From Hyphomicrobiales bacterium (lineage in GTDB: Bacteria > Pseudomonadota > Alphaproteobacteria > Rhizobiales > Rhizobiaceae), in NCBI GenBank assembly GCA_900470155.1, contig UBZT01000004.1:1-64000 (forward strand): a DNA stretch of 64,000 nt, in the 5' to 3' direction. Below the pieces are notes generated by a model, which had not been told where the DNA came from, did not search any database, and worked only from the letters and a program-made list of their open reading frames with translations. A program made the translations under genes and the position numbers. Of the stretch, positions 51,701-60,700 are shown one piece after another (position 1 is the first letter of the stretch; the number at the start of each line of letters is the position of its first letter).

Positions 51701-52943
51701 GAGCGCGCATCCGATCGATGTACCAGGTGGCGAATTTGTCGAGGTTGGTTTCCGAAAACGGAGAATAGGGTCCCGGAACATAGGCCGGGTCCTCGACGCC
51801 GGCATGGGAGCGCGCCACCAGGTCGGCGTCCTGTTCGGTCGTCGCCAGCCAGACGTTCGTCAGTTTCTCAAGATCGTAGTCTACGCCCTCGACCGCGTCC
51901 TTGTGAACAAGCCACTTGGTGCGCACCAGCGTCTTGTCGGCCGAAAGCGGGATGACGATTGCCACGACCGCATGATCACCCATGAAGTGGTTCCAGCTAT
52001 TGATACCCCACAGGTGGGTATCGCCGAGATCCTTGCGCGTCATCGTTCCCAGGAGCTTATTCGACGCGGCCGTGGCATCGGGCGTCTGGGATTCGCCCGC
52101 GCCGGAAATGATCAGCCGCTGTGTCCTGAAATTGGTCTCGCAGTCAGCAAGCCGTTCGACGGCGGCGGAAGGATAGCCGTCCGCTTCCCACTGGCGGGTC
52201 CGCTCCGCATAGAGGGCAAGATGCTCCTCTGCCTGGGCTCTGTCTTCCGGACTGAGGGTCTCGGGGTCAAATCCGAAATCCAGGTCGACGAAAGAAACGC
52301 ATAGCTCGGGATGGTTCGCCGAACAGTGATAACACTCCCGATTGTTCTCGATCGTCAGCTTCCAGTTGCCGTGCTCGATCACGTCCGATTCAAAAGCGAC
52401 TTTCGCATTGCGGATATCGTAGGGGGCCAGGCGCTCAGCCGTTGCCTGCGTGAGGTGGGCAATGTCCTCCGGTGGATTGTCGGCGAGGCAGACATAGATC
52501 AGGCCGCTGATGGATTTGAAGGCAACCGACTTCAAGCTGCGACATTCCTTGTCGAAGCTCTTGCCCATATGTGGCGCATAGCTCAACTCGCCGCTCAGTT
52601 CGTAGGTCCAGGTGTGATAGGGACAGACCAGTTTCGAAACGATTGTCTTGCCGGGATCAAGGAGGCGCGACCCCCTGTGGCGACAGACATTGTGCATGAC
52701 GCGGATCTCGCCGTCATCGTCGCGCAACAGGATGAGGCTGGTTTTTCCGATGTCGACAACGGCGGCATCCCCAGGCTCGGGCACGTCACATTCCAGACCG
52801 ATACAGATCCAGTGCTGACGGAAGAACACGTCCATGTCGGCATCGAACACGTCCGAGCGAATATAAAGACCCGCGGGCAGTGCGTGCCCGTCGGCGCGTG
52901 CGTCCAGAAGTGACGAGATCGAAGACGCAAACGTGTTCAGCAT
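51690..52943 (-). CDS. Rieske non-heme iron oxygenase, betaine demethylase type
   Basis: 417 residues from ATG 52943 with AAAGGGGATC upstream. The Rieske cluster is C87-x-H89 and C107-x2-H110. The mononuclear iron site is NRECYHCSANH with His206 and His211, and the bridging position is Glu203, as in carnitine oxygenase CntA rather than the Asp of ring-hydroxylating dioxygenases. It most likely removes a methyl group (as formaldehyde) from a quaternary amine. With the StcD-like flavoprotein nearby, proline betaine (stachydrine) to N-methylproline is the best guess; glycine betaine or carnitine remain possible. Confidence 0.85.
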   Translation of the reverse strand: MLNTFASSISSLLDARADGHALPAGLYIRSDVFDADMDVFFRQHWICIGLECDVPEPGDAAVVDIGKTSLILLRDDDGEIRVMHNVCRHRGSRLLDPGKTIVSKLVCPYHTWTYELSGELSYAPHMGKSFDKECRSLKSVAFKSISGLIYVCLADNPPEDIAHLTQATAERLAPYDIRNAKVAFESDVIEHGNWKLTIENNRECYHCSANHPELCVSFVDLDFGFDPETLSPEDRAQAEEHLALYAERTRQWEADGYPSAAVERLADCETNFRTQRLIISGAGESQTPDATAASNKLLGTMTRKDLGDTHLWGINSWNHFMGDHAVVAIVIPLSADKTLVRTKWLVHKDAVEGVDYDLEKLTNVWLATTEQDADLVARSHAGVEDPAYVPGPYSPFSETNLDKFATWYIDRMRAHGY

Positions 52944-53017
52944 GAAGATCCCCTTTGCTTTGCAGCGAGAGTGCTCTTGCCATGCAGCCCGTTCAACGGC
53001 ATTAATTCTTACGTTGG

Positions 53018-53034
53018 CATAACGAAAAGTTATG
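53018..53034. promoter_or_regulatory. LysR-type operator between divergent Rieske and LysR genes
   Basis: CATAAC (53018-53023), GAAAA, GTTATG (53029-53034) is a perfect 6-bp inverted repeat with 5-bp spacer, and it contains T-N11-A (T53020 to A53032), the classical LysR recognition box. It lies 75 bp before the oxygenase start and 17 bp before the regulator start, so the regulator probably controls both itself and the oxygenase genes. Confidence 0.65.
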
Positions 53035-53050
53035 GATGAGTTAGGCGAGC

Positions 53051-53938
53051 ATGCAGTTTCGAAGACGACTACCATCGCTGACGGCATTGCTCATGGTGGA
53101 AGCTGTTTTGCGCAGGAAGAGCTTCACGGCAGCGGCGGCGGAACTCGGCGTCACACAGGCAGCCGTCAGCAGGCAAATTGCCTTGCTTGAGGCGGAACTG
53201 GGCCAGCCGATGTTCCTGCGCAAGCATCGCGCCATTGAACCGACGCCGGCCTGTTTGATCCTCGGCGCATCGCTGGCGCAAAGCTTCGCCAATATCGCCG
53301 ACACGGTCGACAATATCAAAGCCACCGGTCAGGACGTTGTCACGATCGGGGCAACGGTCGCGTTCTCGTCTTTTTGGCTGCTTCCGCGTCTGGCCGACTT
53401 TCGCTCTCAGAACCCGGGTATCCAGGTGCGGGTGGTATCCCAGGACGAAAAGATCGATCTCGACGGCGGCGAGATCAATATCGCCATTCGTTATGGCGTG
53501 CCGCCGTTTAACGACGGCACCGTGATCGCTTCGAGAGAGGATTACATCACGCCCGTCTGTTCGCCGGATTACCTCAGGCGAAGGCAGCCCGGACCTCTTT
53601 CTCCGTCAGACGAGTTTATCGAAACGCACAGTTCCGATCCCTTGTGGTTTTCCTGGTCGCAGTGGCTGGGGCAAATCGGGGCATCGTTTGCGCACAAGCC
53701 GTCGCTGCGGTTCAGCCATTATACCGAAACGATCTTCGCGGCCCGTACCGGCCAAGGTGTAGCGCTGGGCTGGGGCACGCTCGTCCAGACATTTCTTGAC
53801 GACGGAACCCTGGTCGCCCTTGATGATCAAACGTCCAAGGCCGAAGGGCGATACAATGTTCTTCTGCCCCTCAAGGCACGGAGGACTGTGGCCAGCGACC
53901 GGGCAGTTTCCTGGCTTTTGGCCGCGCTGCACGCATAA
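53051..53938 (+). CDS. LysR-family regulator (GcvA-like) divergent from the Rieske oxygenase
   Basis: 295 residues. The DNA-binding part reads LTALLMVEAVLRRKSFTAAAAELGVTQAAVSRQIALLEAELGQPMFLRK, and the effector domain begins VVTIGATVAFSSFWLLPRLADF. The GcvA-like group commonly regulates adjacent amino-acid or betaine genes. AGGCGAG precedes ATG 53051. It is divergent from the oxygenase gene with an operator between them. Probable inducer: the betaine substrate or a demethylated product. Confidence 0.9.
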   Translation: MQFRRRLPSLTALLMVEAVLRRKSFTAAAAELGVTQAAVSRQIALLEAELGQPMFLRKHRAIEPTPACLILGASLAQSFANIADTVDNIKATGQDVVTIGATVAFSSFWLLPRLADFRSQNPGIQVRVVSQDEKIDLDGGEINIAIRYGVPPFNDGTVIASREDYITPVCSPDYLRRRQPGPLSPSDEFIETHSSDPLWFSWSQWLGQIGASFAHKPSLRFSHYTETIFAARTGQGVALGWGTLVQTFLDDGTLVALDDQTSKAEGRYNVLLPLKARRTVASDRAVSWLLAALHA

Positions 53939-54106
53939 CCGGGTTGCCGCGGCCTCTCGGTGCGCGCCGGCCGCGGGCAACATCCTGCCACTTCGTAAAG
54001 ATTGCATTCAGCATTTCCCGGTAAAACTCTGTTAGCAATTGGTGTCCGTGTTCCCGGCAGGCCCGGTTTTCGGGGTTGCCGGCCTTGAGTGTTGAGTACC
54101 TGTGTC

Positions 54107-55213
54107 ATGCGTTTGAAGCTTGTCTCGTCGATCCTGATCGGCTGCCTTGTCCTTGCCGGATGCCGCTCGTCCGGGCCTGATGACGTCCTGACCATCGGCT
54201 CGAGGCCGCTGCCCCAGGCTGCGGCCGTAGCGGCTGTGCCGCAGCAGCAGGGCCCTGTGCCGCTGTCGGATGTGACAGCTTCGATCGTGCCGCCGGCAGC
54301 CGTCGAAACCAGTCAACCCCATCAGGATGCGCTCGCCTGGGCCGGGCCGGTCCCCGGTGGTGCCGCCATGGCGACAAGCACGATGACGCCGAGCGGCATG
54401 ACCGCCGGCATGCCGCTGCCAAACGAGCGGCCGGTTGCCATGCTGGCACCCGTCGTTCCGCCGATCCCGCAGGATCTGCAGGATGCGCCGCGCGCACGAA
54501 GTGGCAGCGCCGGGCGGTCCCGTATCTACAGCCACCGCTTCAAGGATGCCAAGCCGATCAATTTCGGCAAGACCAAACCGCGTGACTATCCTGTCCATGG
54601 GGTCGATGTGTCGCGCTGGCAGGGCGAGATCGATTGGGCAAAGCTGCGCAGCCAGGGGGCGAACTTCGTCTATATCAAGGCCACCGACGGCGGCGATCAC
54701 CTCGACCCGATGTTCAAGAAGAACTGGAAGCGCTCTGACGATGCCGGCCTGAAACGCGGCGCCTATCACTTCTTCTACTGGTGCCGCACCGCGGGTGAGC
54801 AAGCGGACTGGTTCATCCGCAACGTGCCACGTGATCCCGATGCCCTGCCGCCGGTGATCGACGTCGAATACAATGGTGAATCAAGCTGCAAGCGCCGCCT
54901 GTCGCCGGAAACGGTGCGTGAGAAGATGCAGGTCTTCATGGACAAGCTTGAGCGCCACTACGGCCAGCGACCGGTCATCTACACAGCACCGGATTTCTAC
55001 AAGGACAACCTGCGCAACGCCTTCCTCGATTATCCCTTCTGGCTGCGCGCTGTTGCCCAGCATCCGTCCAAGGTCTATCCGGGTCGCAAATGGATCTTCT
55101 GGCAGTATTCCGGCTCCGGCCTGTCGCATGGGGTCAAGGAGAAAATCGATCTCAACGTCTTCCATGGCAGCGAGGAACAGTGGCACCGCTGGTCGGGCCG
55201 TGGTGCAAGTTGA
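54107..55213 (+). CDS. GH25 muramidase, predicted lipoprotein
   Basis: 368 residues from ATG 54107. The start MRLKLVSSILIGCLVLAGC gives a lipobox LAGC with the lipidated cysteine at residue 19, so it should be anchored in a membrane facing the periplasm. An unstructured Pro/Ala-rich linker of about 130 residues follows. The GH25 barrel (about 160-360) has HGVDVSRWQGEIDW, FVYIKATDGGD, AYHFFYWC and the catalytic pair in PPVIDVEYNG. It cleaves the MurNAc-GlcNAc bond of peptidoglycan. It stands alone, with no phage or secretion genes nearby, so it is probably a housekeeping wall remodelling enzyme. Confidence 0.9.
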   Translation: MRLKLVSSILIGCLVLAGCRSSGPDDVLTIGSRPLPQAAAVAAVPQQQGPVPLSDVTASIVPPAAVETSQPHQDALAWAGPVPGGAAMATSTMTPSGMTAGMPLPNERPVAMLAPVVPPIPQDLQDAPRARSGSAGRSRIYSHRFKDAKPINFGKTKPRDYPVHGVDVSRWQGEIDWAKLRSQGANFVYIKATDGGDHLDPMFKKNWKRSDDAGLKRGAYHFFYWCRTAGEQADWFIRNVPRDPDALPPVIDVEYNGESSCKRRLSPETVREKMQVFMDKLERHYGQRPVIYTAPDFYKDNLRNAFLDYPFWLRAVAQHPSKVYPGRKWIFWQYSGSGLSHGVKEKIDLNVFHGSEEQWHRWSGRGAS

Positions 55214-55334
55214 GGCCCCGATCCAGGCCGGCCTAGCCGTCGCGTATCGGGCCGTGGTCTGAAGCCCAATGTAGCAAGTGTGGCATGGCGATCGCCATGC
55301 CGCGGTGTCTGTCGCGCGCGCCCTTCGTTGCGCC

Positions 55335-55544
55335 CTATATGCCTCTGCCGGGCTCGACCACGGGCGGGTTGCGGGTCTCGTCGGGATTGGGGTTGGGCCA
55401 TTCGTCCGGCAAGAGATCCGGCTCCGGTTCCTCGACCGGTACGTCGGGCAACCACCCCGGCGCGGGGCCGGGAACGGGCTTTGCCGGCGGCAGGTCGTCT
55501 GGACCGGGCGGCTTCGGCATGGCGTTGACACGCATGGTGTTCAT
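55335..55544 (-). CDS. Small proline-rich protein
   Basis: 69 residues from ATG 55544, with a good AGGAGAA ribosome site. About a third of the residues are proline, in runs such as KPPGPDDLPPAKPVPGP and PNPNPDETRNPPVVEPG, with many acidic residues and no hydrophobic core or signal peptide. It is likely disordered. Short proteins of this look are frequent in rhizobial genomes; function unknown. Confidence 0.6.
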   Translation of the reverse strand: MNTMRVNAMPKPPGPDDLPPAKPVPGPAPGWLPDVPVEEPEPDLLPDEWPNPNPDETRNPPVVEPGRGI

Positions 55545-55865
55545 CTCATTCTCCTGTGCTTTCCATTGCAAGCCGCACAACGACCGGTGAGACAATGGCG
55601 ACTGTCGTTTGTTGGCTGGGCCGAACGGGCGACAAAGGGGCAATCCCCAACGGTTGCTTTTGGTTCCCGCCAGTTCCGATCGGAGGGTGTCGGCAAGACG
55701 GGTTGTCCGAGCCGATGATCATCGATGACGACGCGGAGAAGGCGGGCAGACCGCGCAGTATCCACCGATCGTCGCATCCAGTTTTAATATCGAAAAATAT
55801 GCGCTCAGCGTCGGAACCCTGCGCCACCCTCGCGCGTTTCGGCAGGACATGAGGAGGAGTTTGCC
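55545..55865. other. Gene-free stretch before the DUF2188-like gene
   Basis: 321 bp with some open frames on both strands, none with a good ribosome site or protein-like composition. The left end should hold the promoter of the proline-rich protein gene, and the right end the leader of the next gene (GAGGAGGAG just before its ATG). I see no RNA gene or repeat. Confidence 0.45.
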
Positions 55866-56123
55866 ATGGCCCAGGTGTATTGTGATATTGTTCCCCAGGC
55901 GAACGGCTGGGTATTCGTGTCCGACGGTATACAGTCGGCCGCATATCCAAGCTATCGTCTGGCCGTCGAAGCGGCTAAAGCCCATACTGAACGGCAGACC
56001 GGCAAGCGTCGGACGTTCATCTTCCGCCAGCAGGATCTGAAGGGCGGTATGCTGGAAATCGGCGCGATGTCTCAGGCTTTCGAACAGCGCGGCACGTCAG
56101 CCGGTGTAGGCGGTCGGAAATAG
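55866..56123 (+). CDS. DUF2188-like small protein
   Basis: 85 residues from ATG 55866 with a strong GAGGAGG site. The layout VYCDIVPQANGWVFVSDGIQSAAYPSYRLAVEAAKAHTERQ, then a second strand, has the form of the short DUF2188 fold (two strands, one helix, one strand). No enzymatic motif is visible. It precedes a hairpin shared with the convergent BON gene. Confidence 0.6.
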   Translation: MAQVYCDIVPQANGWVFVSDGIQSAAYPSYRLAVEAAKAHTERQTGKRRTFIFRQQDLKGGMLEIGAMSQAFEQRGTSAGVGGRK

Positions 56124-56185
56124 CAGTCTAAGTCTAGATCGTGATGGTATGTGGGTGAGGCAGGGTCAGTCTGGGCGCGATCTAC

Positions 56186-56223
56186 GGAAAACAAAACCAC
56201 GACAGCTCGCGCTGCCGTGGTTT
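56186..56223 (-). terminator. Intrinsic terminator of the BON-domain gene
   Basis: AAACCACGACAGC (56194-56206) pairs with GCTGCCGTGGTTT (56211-56223) with one A-C mismatch, a 13-bp stem with a 4-nt loop. On the minus strand it is followed by TTTTGTTTT, so it should end the BON transcript. On the plus strand it may also help end the DUF2188-like transcript. Confidence 0.75.
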
Positions 56224-56247
56224 CGTGCGTGGACGCGGCGCCGGAGG

Positions 56248-56523
56248 TCACAGCGCTTCGTCGCTCGCAACTTGAACCGTGACTTTGCTGACGCCGGGCA
56301 CGGAGAGGATGACGTCGACGGCCCGATCGATTTCGGATCGCGATGCGACGTGGCCAGCAAGGACAATTTCCCGCCCCTTGGAAACGACCGTCAACTCGCT
56401 GGCATCCAGCCCTTGTGTGATCGCAAGTGCCTTGGCGACCGCGATCTCAAGATTGGCCTCGCTGGGGTGGTCGATTTCGGCGACTGGTATGTCGTCGTGA
56501 AAGCGTTGCGGCTTGAACACCAT
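56248..56523 (-). CDS. BON-domain protein
   Basis: 91 residues with a single BON domain (about 22-88): LEIAVAKALAITQGLDASELTVVSKGREIVLAGHVASRSEIDRAVDVILSVPGVSKVTVQV, with the central glycine in LAGHV. No signal peptide is seen, unlike OsmY or periplasmic BON proteins, so it is probably cytoplasmic. BON domains bind phospholipid or small ligands in stress responses. AAGGATC lies upstream of ATG 56523. It is divergent from the HWE kinase gene. Confidence 0.85.
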   Translation of the reverse strand: MVFKPQRFHDDIPVAEIDHPSEANLEIAVAKALAITQGLDASELTVVSKGREIVLAGHVASRSEIDRAVDVILSVPGVSKVTVQVASDEAL

Positions 56524-56657
56524 CGTATTGATCCTTCTTGCTTCAACTGGTCTAACGCCGTGCGCGGCTTAAGGTTCGCTCTGTTTCGATTTAAATTGGT
56601 CCCCGTGCATCGCCCACGGAGCGGATTGCCGGGTATGGCGGCGGAGAAACTCGGATC

Positions 56658-58343
56658 ATGAACGTGTTGACCAGATACTTGGCGCGGCTTTTTCCGACGG
56701 CAACGATCGGCACCTATCTGGCGATGATGGCGGCGCTTTCGACCTTGCCCCTGCTCGTATTCGTGGTCTTTCTGCTGCTTGAGCTCGAGCGTGGCCAGTT
56801 CCAGGCCCTGAAGCGTGAGACGGCGCAGGATGCGCAGACCGTGAGTGGCAATGTCGAGCGTAAGATTTCCGATATGGAGACGACACTCGCTCTCGTCAGC
56901 AACTCGGCCGAACTACAGCAGGGCAACCTCGCCGCCTTTCATCGCCGGGTGGGGGAAAGCCTGAAAGGCAGCTCGCTGTATGTTCTGCTCGTCAGGGCCG
57001 ACGGCGCACAGCTTCTCAACACGCGGATCGCCTTTGGTTCGGCCCTTCCGAAGATGTCCAATATCGGCTCGCTGCAATCAGCAATGCTGTCGGGAAAAAC
57101 CGAACTGTCCAGAGTGTTTTATGGTGCAACCAGCAAGCGCTGGGTGGTCAATCTCACCATGCCTCTGCCGCAAGGCGACCCCAGCGGTGCGGCCGCGGTG
57201 GTGCTCACCCAGGACGCGGCCAGCCTCGCCAGCCTGCTGTCCCGGGACAACCTGCCTCCAGGCTGGACCACCGGTCTGCTGGACAGCGATGGCAGGGTGA
57301 TCGTGTCGAGCGGCCCCGACAACCGCCCGTCCGGCGAACAGTTCGACCAAAGCGCGCTGGATCTGATGTTTGGCTCCAGCAACAGCGTCATCATCTACCG
57401 GGACGGCGTGCAATATCTGCTCGGTTATTCCAAGGTCGCCGACTGGCCCTGGCGCGTGGCGATCTGGGGGCCGGTATCCAGCGTCCAGGGCTCCTTCGTC
57501 ACCATCTGGAAAAATCTGCTGATCGGCAGCATGGTATTTCTGGCGTTGAGCCTGTGCGTCGTCCTGACGGCGGCGCATCAGTTGCGGTCGTCCATTCGCA
57601 AGATCGCCGCCATGGCCGAGCGCATTGGCCATGGCGACATCGTCTCGCCCGAGCGCACCAAGATCGTCGAGGCCAATCAGGTGGCGATAGCGCTGTCCAA
57701 TGCGTCCTTCGACCGAGCCCAGGCCGAGGAGCGCACGCATTTCATCCTCCAGGAACTGGTGCACCGGACGAAGAACATTCTGTCGCTGGTCCAGGCGATG
57801 ATGCGTCAGCTCGCCCGTGGAACCGACAGCGTCGAAGAGTTCCAGCGTGCAGTCAGCGGACGCCTTGCAGGCCTGGCGCAATCGATCGAGGCCCTGGCCA
57901 AGCAGCAATGGGGTGGCATTCACCTGTCGACACTGGTCGAGCTGCAACTCATGACCGTTGTCGGTTCGACTGAGCGCGTAGCGCGCCGCGGACCGGACCT
58001 GCTGGCCAATGCCAACGCGGTCCAAAACCTCGGCCTGGTTTTCCACGAGCTCGCCACCAATTCGGTGAAATATGGCGCACTTTCCGTGTTCGAGGGCCGA
58101 ATTACGGTCGAATGGACGATCCAGGATGCGCAATCCGAGCAACCGATGCTGGAGGTGACCTGGACGGAGCTGAACGGCCCACGCGTCATCGAGCCCAGTC
58201 GACGCGGCTTTGGCTCGACCGTGGTCGAGCGGCATGCCGCAAGCGCCTTCGGCGGCAAGGTCAGCATGGACTTCAATCCAGAAGGCCTGCGCTGGTCACT
58301 GGTGGCGCCGCTTGAGGCGTTTGTCAGCAGTACGAAGACTTGA
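56658..58343 (+). CDS. Sensor histidine kinase of the HWE/HisKA_2 family
   Basis: 561 residues. Helix at about 20-42, a periplasmic dCache-like sensor (about 45-285), a second helix (about 290-312), HAMP-like linker, then the kinase core with LQELVHRTKNILSLVQAMMRQ (phospho-His in the HRTKN box), VFHELATNSVKYGALSVFEG and a C-terminal RRGFGSTVVERHAAS. These are typical of the HWE/EcfG-pathway kinases of Alphaproteobacteria, which often feed the general stress response via PhyR-like regulators. No response regulator gene is adjacent. The 40 residues after the second helix may signal through the membrane. Confidence 0.9.
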   Translation: MNVLTRYLARLFPTATIGTYLAMMAALSTLPLLVFVVFLLLELERGQFQALKRETAQDAQTVSGNVERKISDMETTLALVSNSAELQQGNLAAFHRRVGESLKGSSLYVLLVRADGAQLLNTRIAFGSALPKMSNIGSLQSAMLSGKTELSRVFYGATSKRWVVNLTMPLPQGDPSGAAAVVLTQDAASLASLLSRDNLPPGWTTGLLDSDGRVIVSSGPDNRPSGEQFDQSALDLMFGSSNSVIIYRDGVQYLLGYSKVADWPWRVAIWGPVSSVQGSFVTIWKNLLIGSMVFLALSLCVVLTAAHQLRSSIRKIAAMAERIGHGDIVSPERTKIVEANQVAIALSNASFDRAQAEERTHFILQELVHRTKNILSLVQAMMRQLARGTDSVEEFQRAVSGRLAGLAQSIEALAKQQWGGIHLSTLVELQLMTVVGSTERVARRGPDLLANANAVQNLGLVFHELATNSVKYGALSVFEGRITVEWTIQDAQSEQPMLEVTWTELNGPRVIEPSRRGFGSTVVERHAASAFGGKVSMDFNPEGLRWSLVAPLEAFVSSTKT

Positions 58344-58385
58344 GCCTTCGGCCGTTGCCGTGCACGGCCTGACTTTCTATCACCA

Positions 58386-58682
58386 TCACCGCCCTGCTTG
58401 TGCCTGACGGGTGAGTGCGTCGGCCCGGGCCCTTGCGGTGTCCAGGATCTGGCGGATTTCGTCGCTTTTTTCGCCAGCCCGGGCGATCCCCGCCGATGGC
58501 GTCAGGCCGGGATCTTCGGCACCATCCCGGATCAATACTTCCTCCTCCAGGCTGCGCAGCAACTCGAGCGTGCTGTCAGGTCGCAGCAAGGCCGAGGTGA
58601 GCAGGCAGATCAGGATCTCGCGATGGGCGTTCAATCGCCCCTCGATGCTTTGTCCGTCGATCATGGAATTGTCGGTTTGCAT
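58386..58682 (-). CDS. Small hypothetical helical protein
   Basis: 98 residues from ATG 58682. The body is one amphipathic helical region (EGRLNAHREILICLLTSALLRPDSTLELLRSLEEE) and a C-terminal Arg/Ala-rich helix. There is no signal peptide or membrane segment. I do not recognise the family, but the sequence is protein-like and the gene lies convergent to the HWE kinase. Confidence 0.6.
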   Translation of the reverse strand: MQTDNSMIDGQSIEGRLNAHREILICLLTSALLRPDSTLELLRSLEEEVLIRDGAEDPGLTPSAGIARAGEKSDEIRQILDTARARADALTRQAQAGR

Positions 58683-58800
58683 CTCTCTGGGCCTTTCTGC
58701 CTTGATATCAACTGTGGCCTGCCACAATGCAGGGAACAATGAAGGCGGTCAAAAGTTTCATCAGCGAGCTGGAAATAGCAGGGCAGAGGGGATCCGCACG

Positions 58801-59076
58801 ATGTCTGAACAAATTCGCAGGCCACGCTGGCGCCGCCATAGCGACCCGCGCGACAGACTGATCCTCGCATTGTCGGCCCAGCTCGACGCCGAGCGGCAGA
58901 AGCGCGAGGCCCTGCGGCTGGCGCTTGGACGGGGCACGATCGATCCGGCCTTTCTCAGAGCCATCGCAGAAGAGCCCGTTGTCGCAGACAGCGAGGATAT
59001 CGCGGCCCTTCAGCAAACGCTTGCCCTTCGCGAGCAATCGCTGCAGGACGACCATCCGCGCGAGACGTGGATCTAG
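58801..59076 (+). CDS. Small hypothetical protein
   Basis: 91 residues from ATG 58801. It has a basic start (RRPRWRRHSDPRDR), a coiled helix (LILALSAQLDAERQKREALRLALG) and an acidic second helix. The frame is open for 130 codons further upstream, but that part is antisense to the neighbouring gene. Function unknown. It lies convergent to glgA. Confidence 0.5.
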   Translation: MSEQIRRPRWRRHSDPRDRLILALSAQLDAERQKREALRLALGRGTIDPAFLRAIAEEPVVADSEDIAALQQTLALREQSLQDDHPRETWI

Positions 59077-59119
59077 TGCAGCGTCGTTAATGTAAGTAAT
59101 TGCTTACCGAAACTACATA

Positions 59120-60700
59120 TCATAAGACTGACTGGGCGCGGTCTCGCGTCAGGCGCGCATAGACGTCGGCGTAATTTTCGGCGCTACGGTCCCAGGAATA
59201 GTCGGCACGCATCGCCTGCAATTGCATCCGCGCCCACTGGCGGCGATCCTCATACGCATCAGCGGCGCGGCGCAAGGCATGACGCAGCCCCTCCGGCCGT
59301 ACGGGATGGAACTGGAAGCCAGTTGCCGCCCGCGCCGTCAGTGCCGCGTCGTTGGCATCTATGATCGTCTCCGACAGGCCGCCGGTTCGCGATACGACCG
59401 GCACACAACCGTAGCGCAACGCGTAAAGTTGGGTCAGGCCGCAGGGCTCGAAACGCGAGGGCTGGATGATCGCATCCGAACCGCCATGAATTTGATGCGC
59501 CGTCTGCTCGTTATAGCCGACCGACACGGCCATCCTGCCGGGAAACCGCGCTGCGGTGGATTTCAGTGCGTCCTCGATATCATGGTCACCCTGGCCAAGC
59601 ACGATCAGGCGACCGCCGCGATAGAGGATCTCGTCGGCGACTTCCGCCAGCATGTCCATGCCCTTCTGCCAGGTCAGGCGGGTCACCGCTGAAAACAGCG
59701 GGCCGTCACCGGCTTCGAGGCCAAAACGCTCCAGCAGCAGCGCCTTGTTGCGCTTCTTGTTGCGGATCGTCTTGGCGTCATAGCGGTATGGAAGATAGCT
59801 GTCCGTCGCCGGGTTCCAGACATCGTTGTCGATGCCGTTGACGATGCCCTGGAGCCGGTCAAGCCTGGCGTTGAGGACGCCGTCCAGTCCCATGCCGAAG
59901 GTCGGAGACAGGATTTCGCGCGCATAGGTCGGGCTGACGGCCGTGATGTGATCGGCCATCATCAGGCCACCCTTGAGATAGCTGATATCACCGAAATATT
60001 CGAGCCCATCGACGGAATAGGCCTCCGGCGGCAGGCCGATATAGGGCAGAAGGGTCGATGAATATTGACCCTGGAAGGCCAGGTTGTGGATGGTGAGCAC
60101 CACCGGCACGGTCGATCCGATATGACTCATGTAGACCGGCGTCAGCGCCGCCTGCCAGTCGTGACAATGCACGAGATCGGGGCGCCAGCCGGGCAGGGCG
60201 CCAGCCGCGATCTCGGCCGCCGCGAGCGACAGCACGGCAAAGCGTTTCCAGTTGTCCGAGTGGTCCGTTCCGTGCTGGTCGACATAGGGGCCGCCTTCAC
60301 GGTCGAAGAGTGTCGGCGCATCGAGCACGAACAGGCTGAGCCCGTCGATCTCAAGGTGCCGCAGCATGGCGGCTTCACCGAGCAAGTCGTCAAACGCCAT
60401 CAGCGGCGGATGCAGGCGGGCCAGTGCCAGCAAGGAAGGATAACCCGGAACCAGTGTATGGGTCTCGATGCCGAAGCGGGACAAGGCCTTTGGAAGCGCG
60501 CCGGTCACATCGGCGAGACCGCCCGTCTTGACCAGTGGATAGATTTCCGATGCCACGGCCAGTACCTGCAGCGGCACGCGCGCGATGCCATCTATGGCGA
60601 GCCGGAAATGCCCTTCAGCCTGCTGCAGTTCGCGCATGCGCTGAACGAATTGCGCCCGTCCGAAAGCGACGCTGATCTCGGCTTCGCCCATCGTCGTCAT
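59120..60700 (-). CDS. glgA: Glycogen synthase (ADP-glucose type)
   Basis: 526 residues. The GT5 start reads VLAVASEIYPLVKTGGLADVTGALPKAL with the ADP-glucose-binding KTGGL lysine. DLVHCHDWQAALTPVY, AVTRLTWQKGMDML and SDAIIQPSRFEPCGLTQLYALRYG complete the family. It extends alpha-1,4-glucan from ADP-glucose. Compared with the usual 480-residue enzyme there is an N-terminal extension of about 45 residues; a GTG just before PLQVLAVAS could be the native start. No glgB, glgC or glgP is next to it, so it is apart from the usual rhizobial glg operon and may be a second copy. Confidence 0.92.
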   Translation of the reverse strand: MTTMGEAEISVAFGRAQFVQRMRELQQAEGHFRLAIDGIARVPLQVLAVASEIYPLVKTGGLADVTGALPKALSRFGIETHTLVPGYPSLLALARLHPPLMAFDDLLGEAAMLRHLEIDGLSLFVLDAPTLFDREGGPYVDQHGTDHSDNWKRFAVLSLAAAEIAAGALPGWRPDLVHCHDWQAALTPVYMSHIGSTVPVVLTIHNLAFQGQYSSTLLPYIGLPPEAYSVDGLEYFGDISYLKGGLMMADHITAVSPTYAREILSPTFGMGLDGVLNARLDRLQGIVNGIDNDVWNPATDSYLPYRYDAKTIRNKKRNKALLLERFGLEAGDGPLFSAVTRLTWQKGMDMLAEVADEILYRGGRLIVLGQGDHDIEDALKSTAARFPGRMAVSVGYNEQTAHQIHGGSDAIIQPSRFEPCGLTQLYALRYGCVPVVSRTGGLSETIIDANDAALTARAATGFQFHPVRPEGLRHALRRAADAYEDRRQWARMQLQAMRADYSWDRSAENYADVYARLTRDRAQSVL

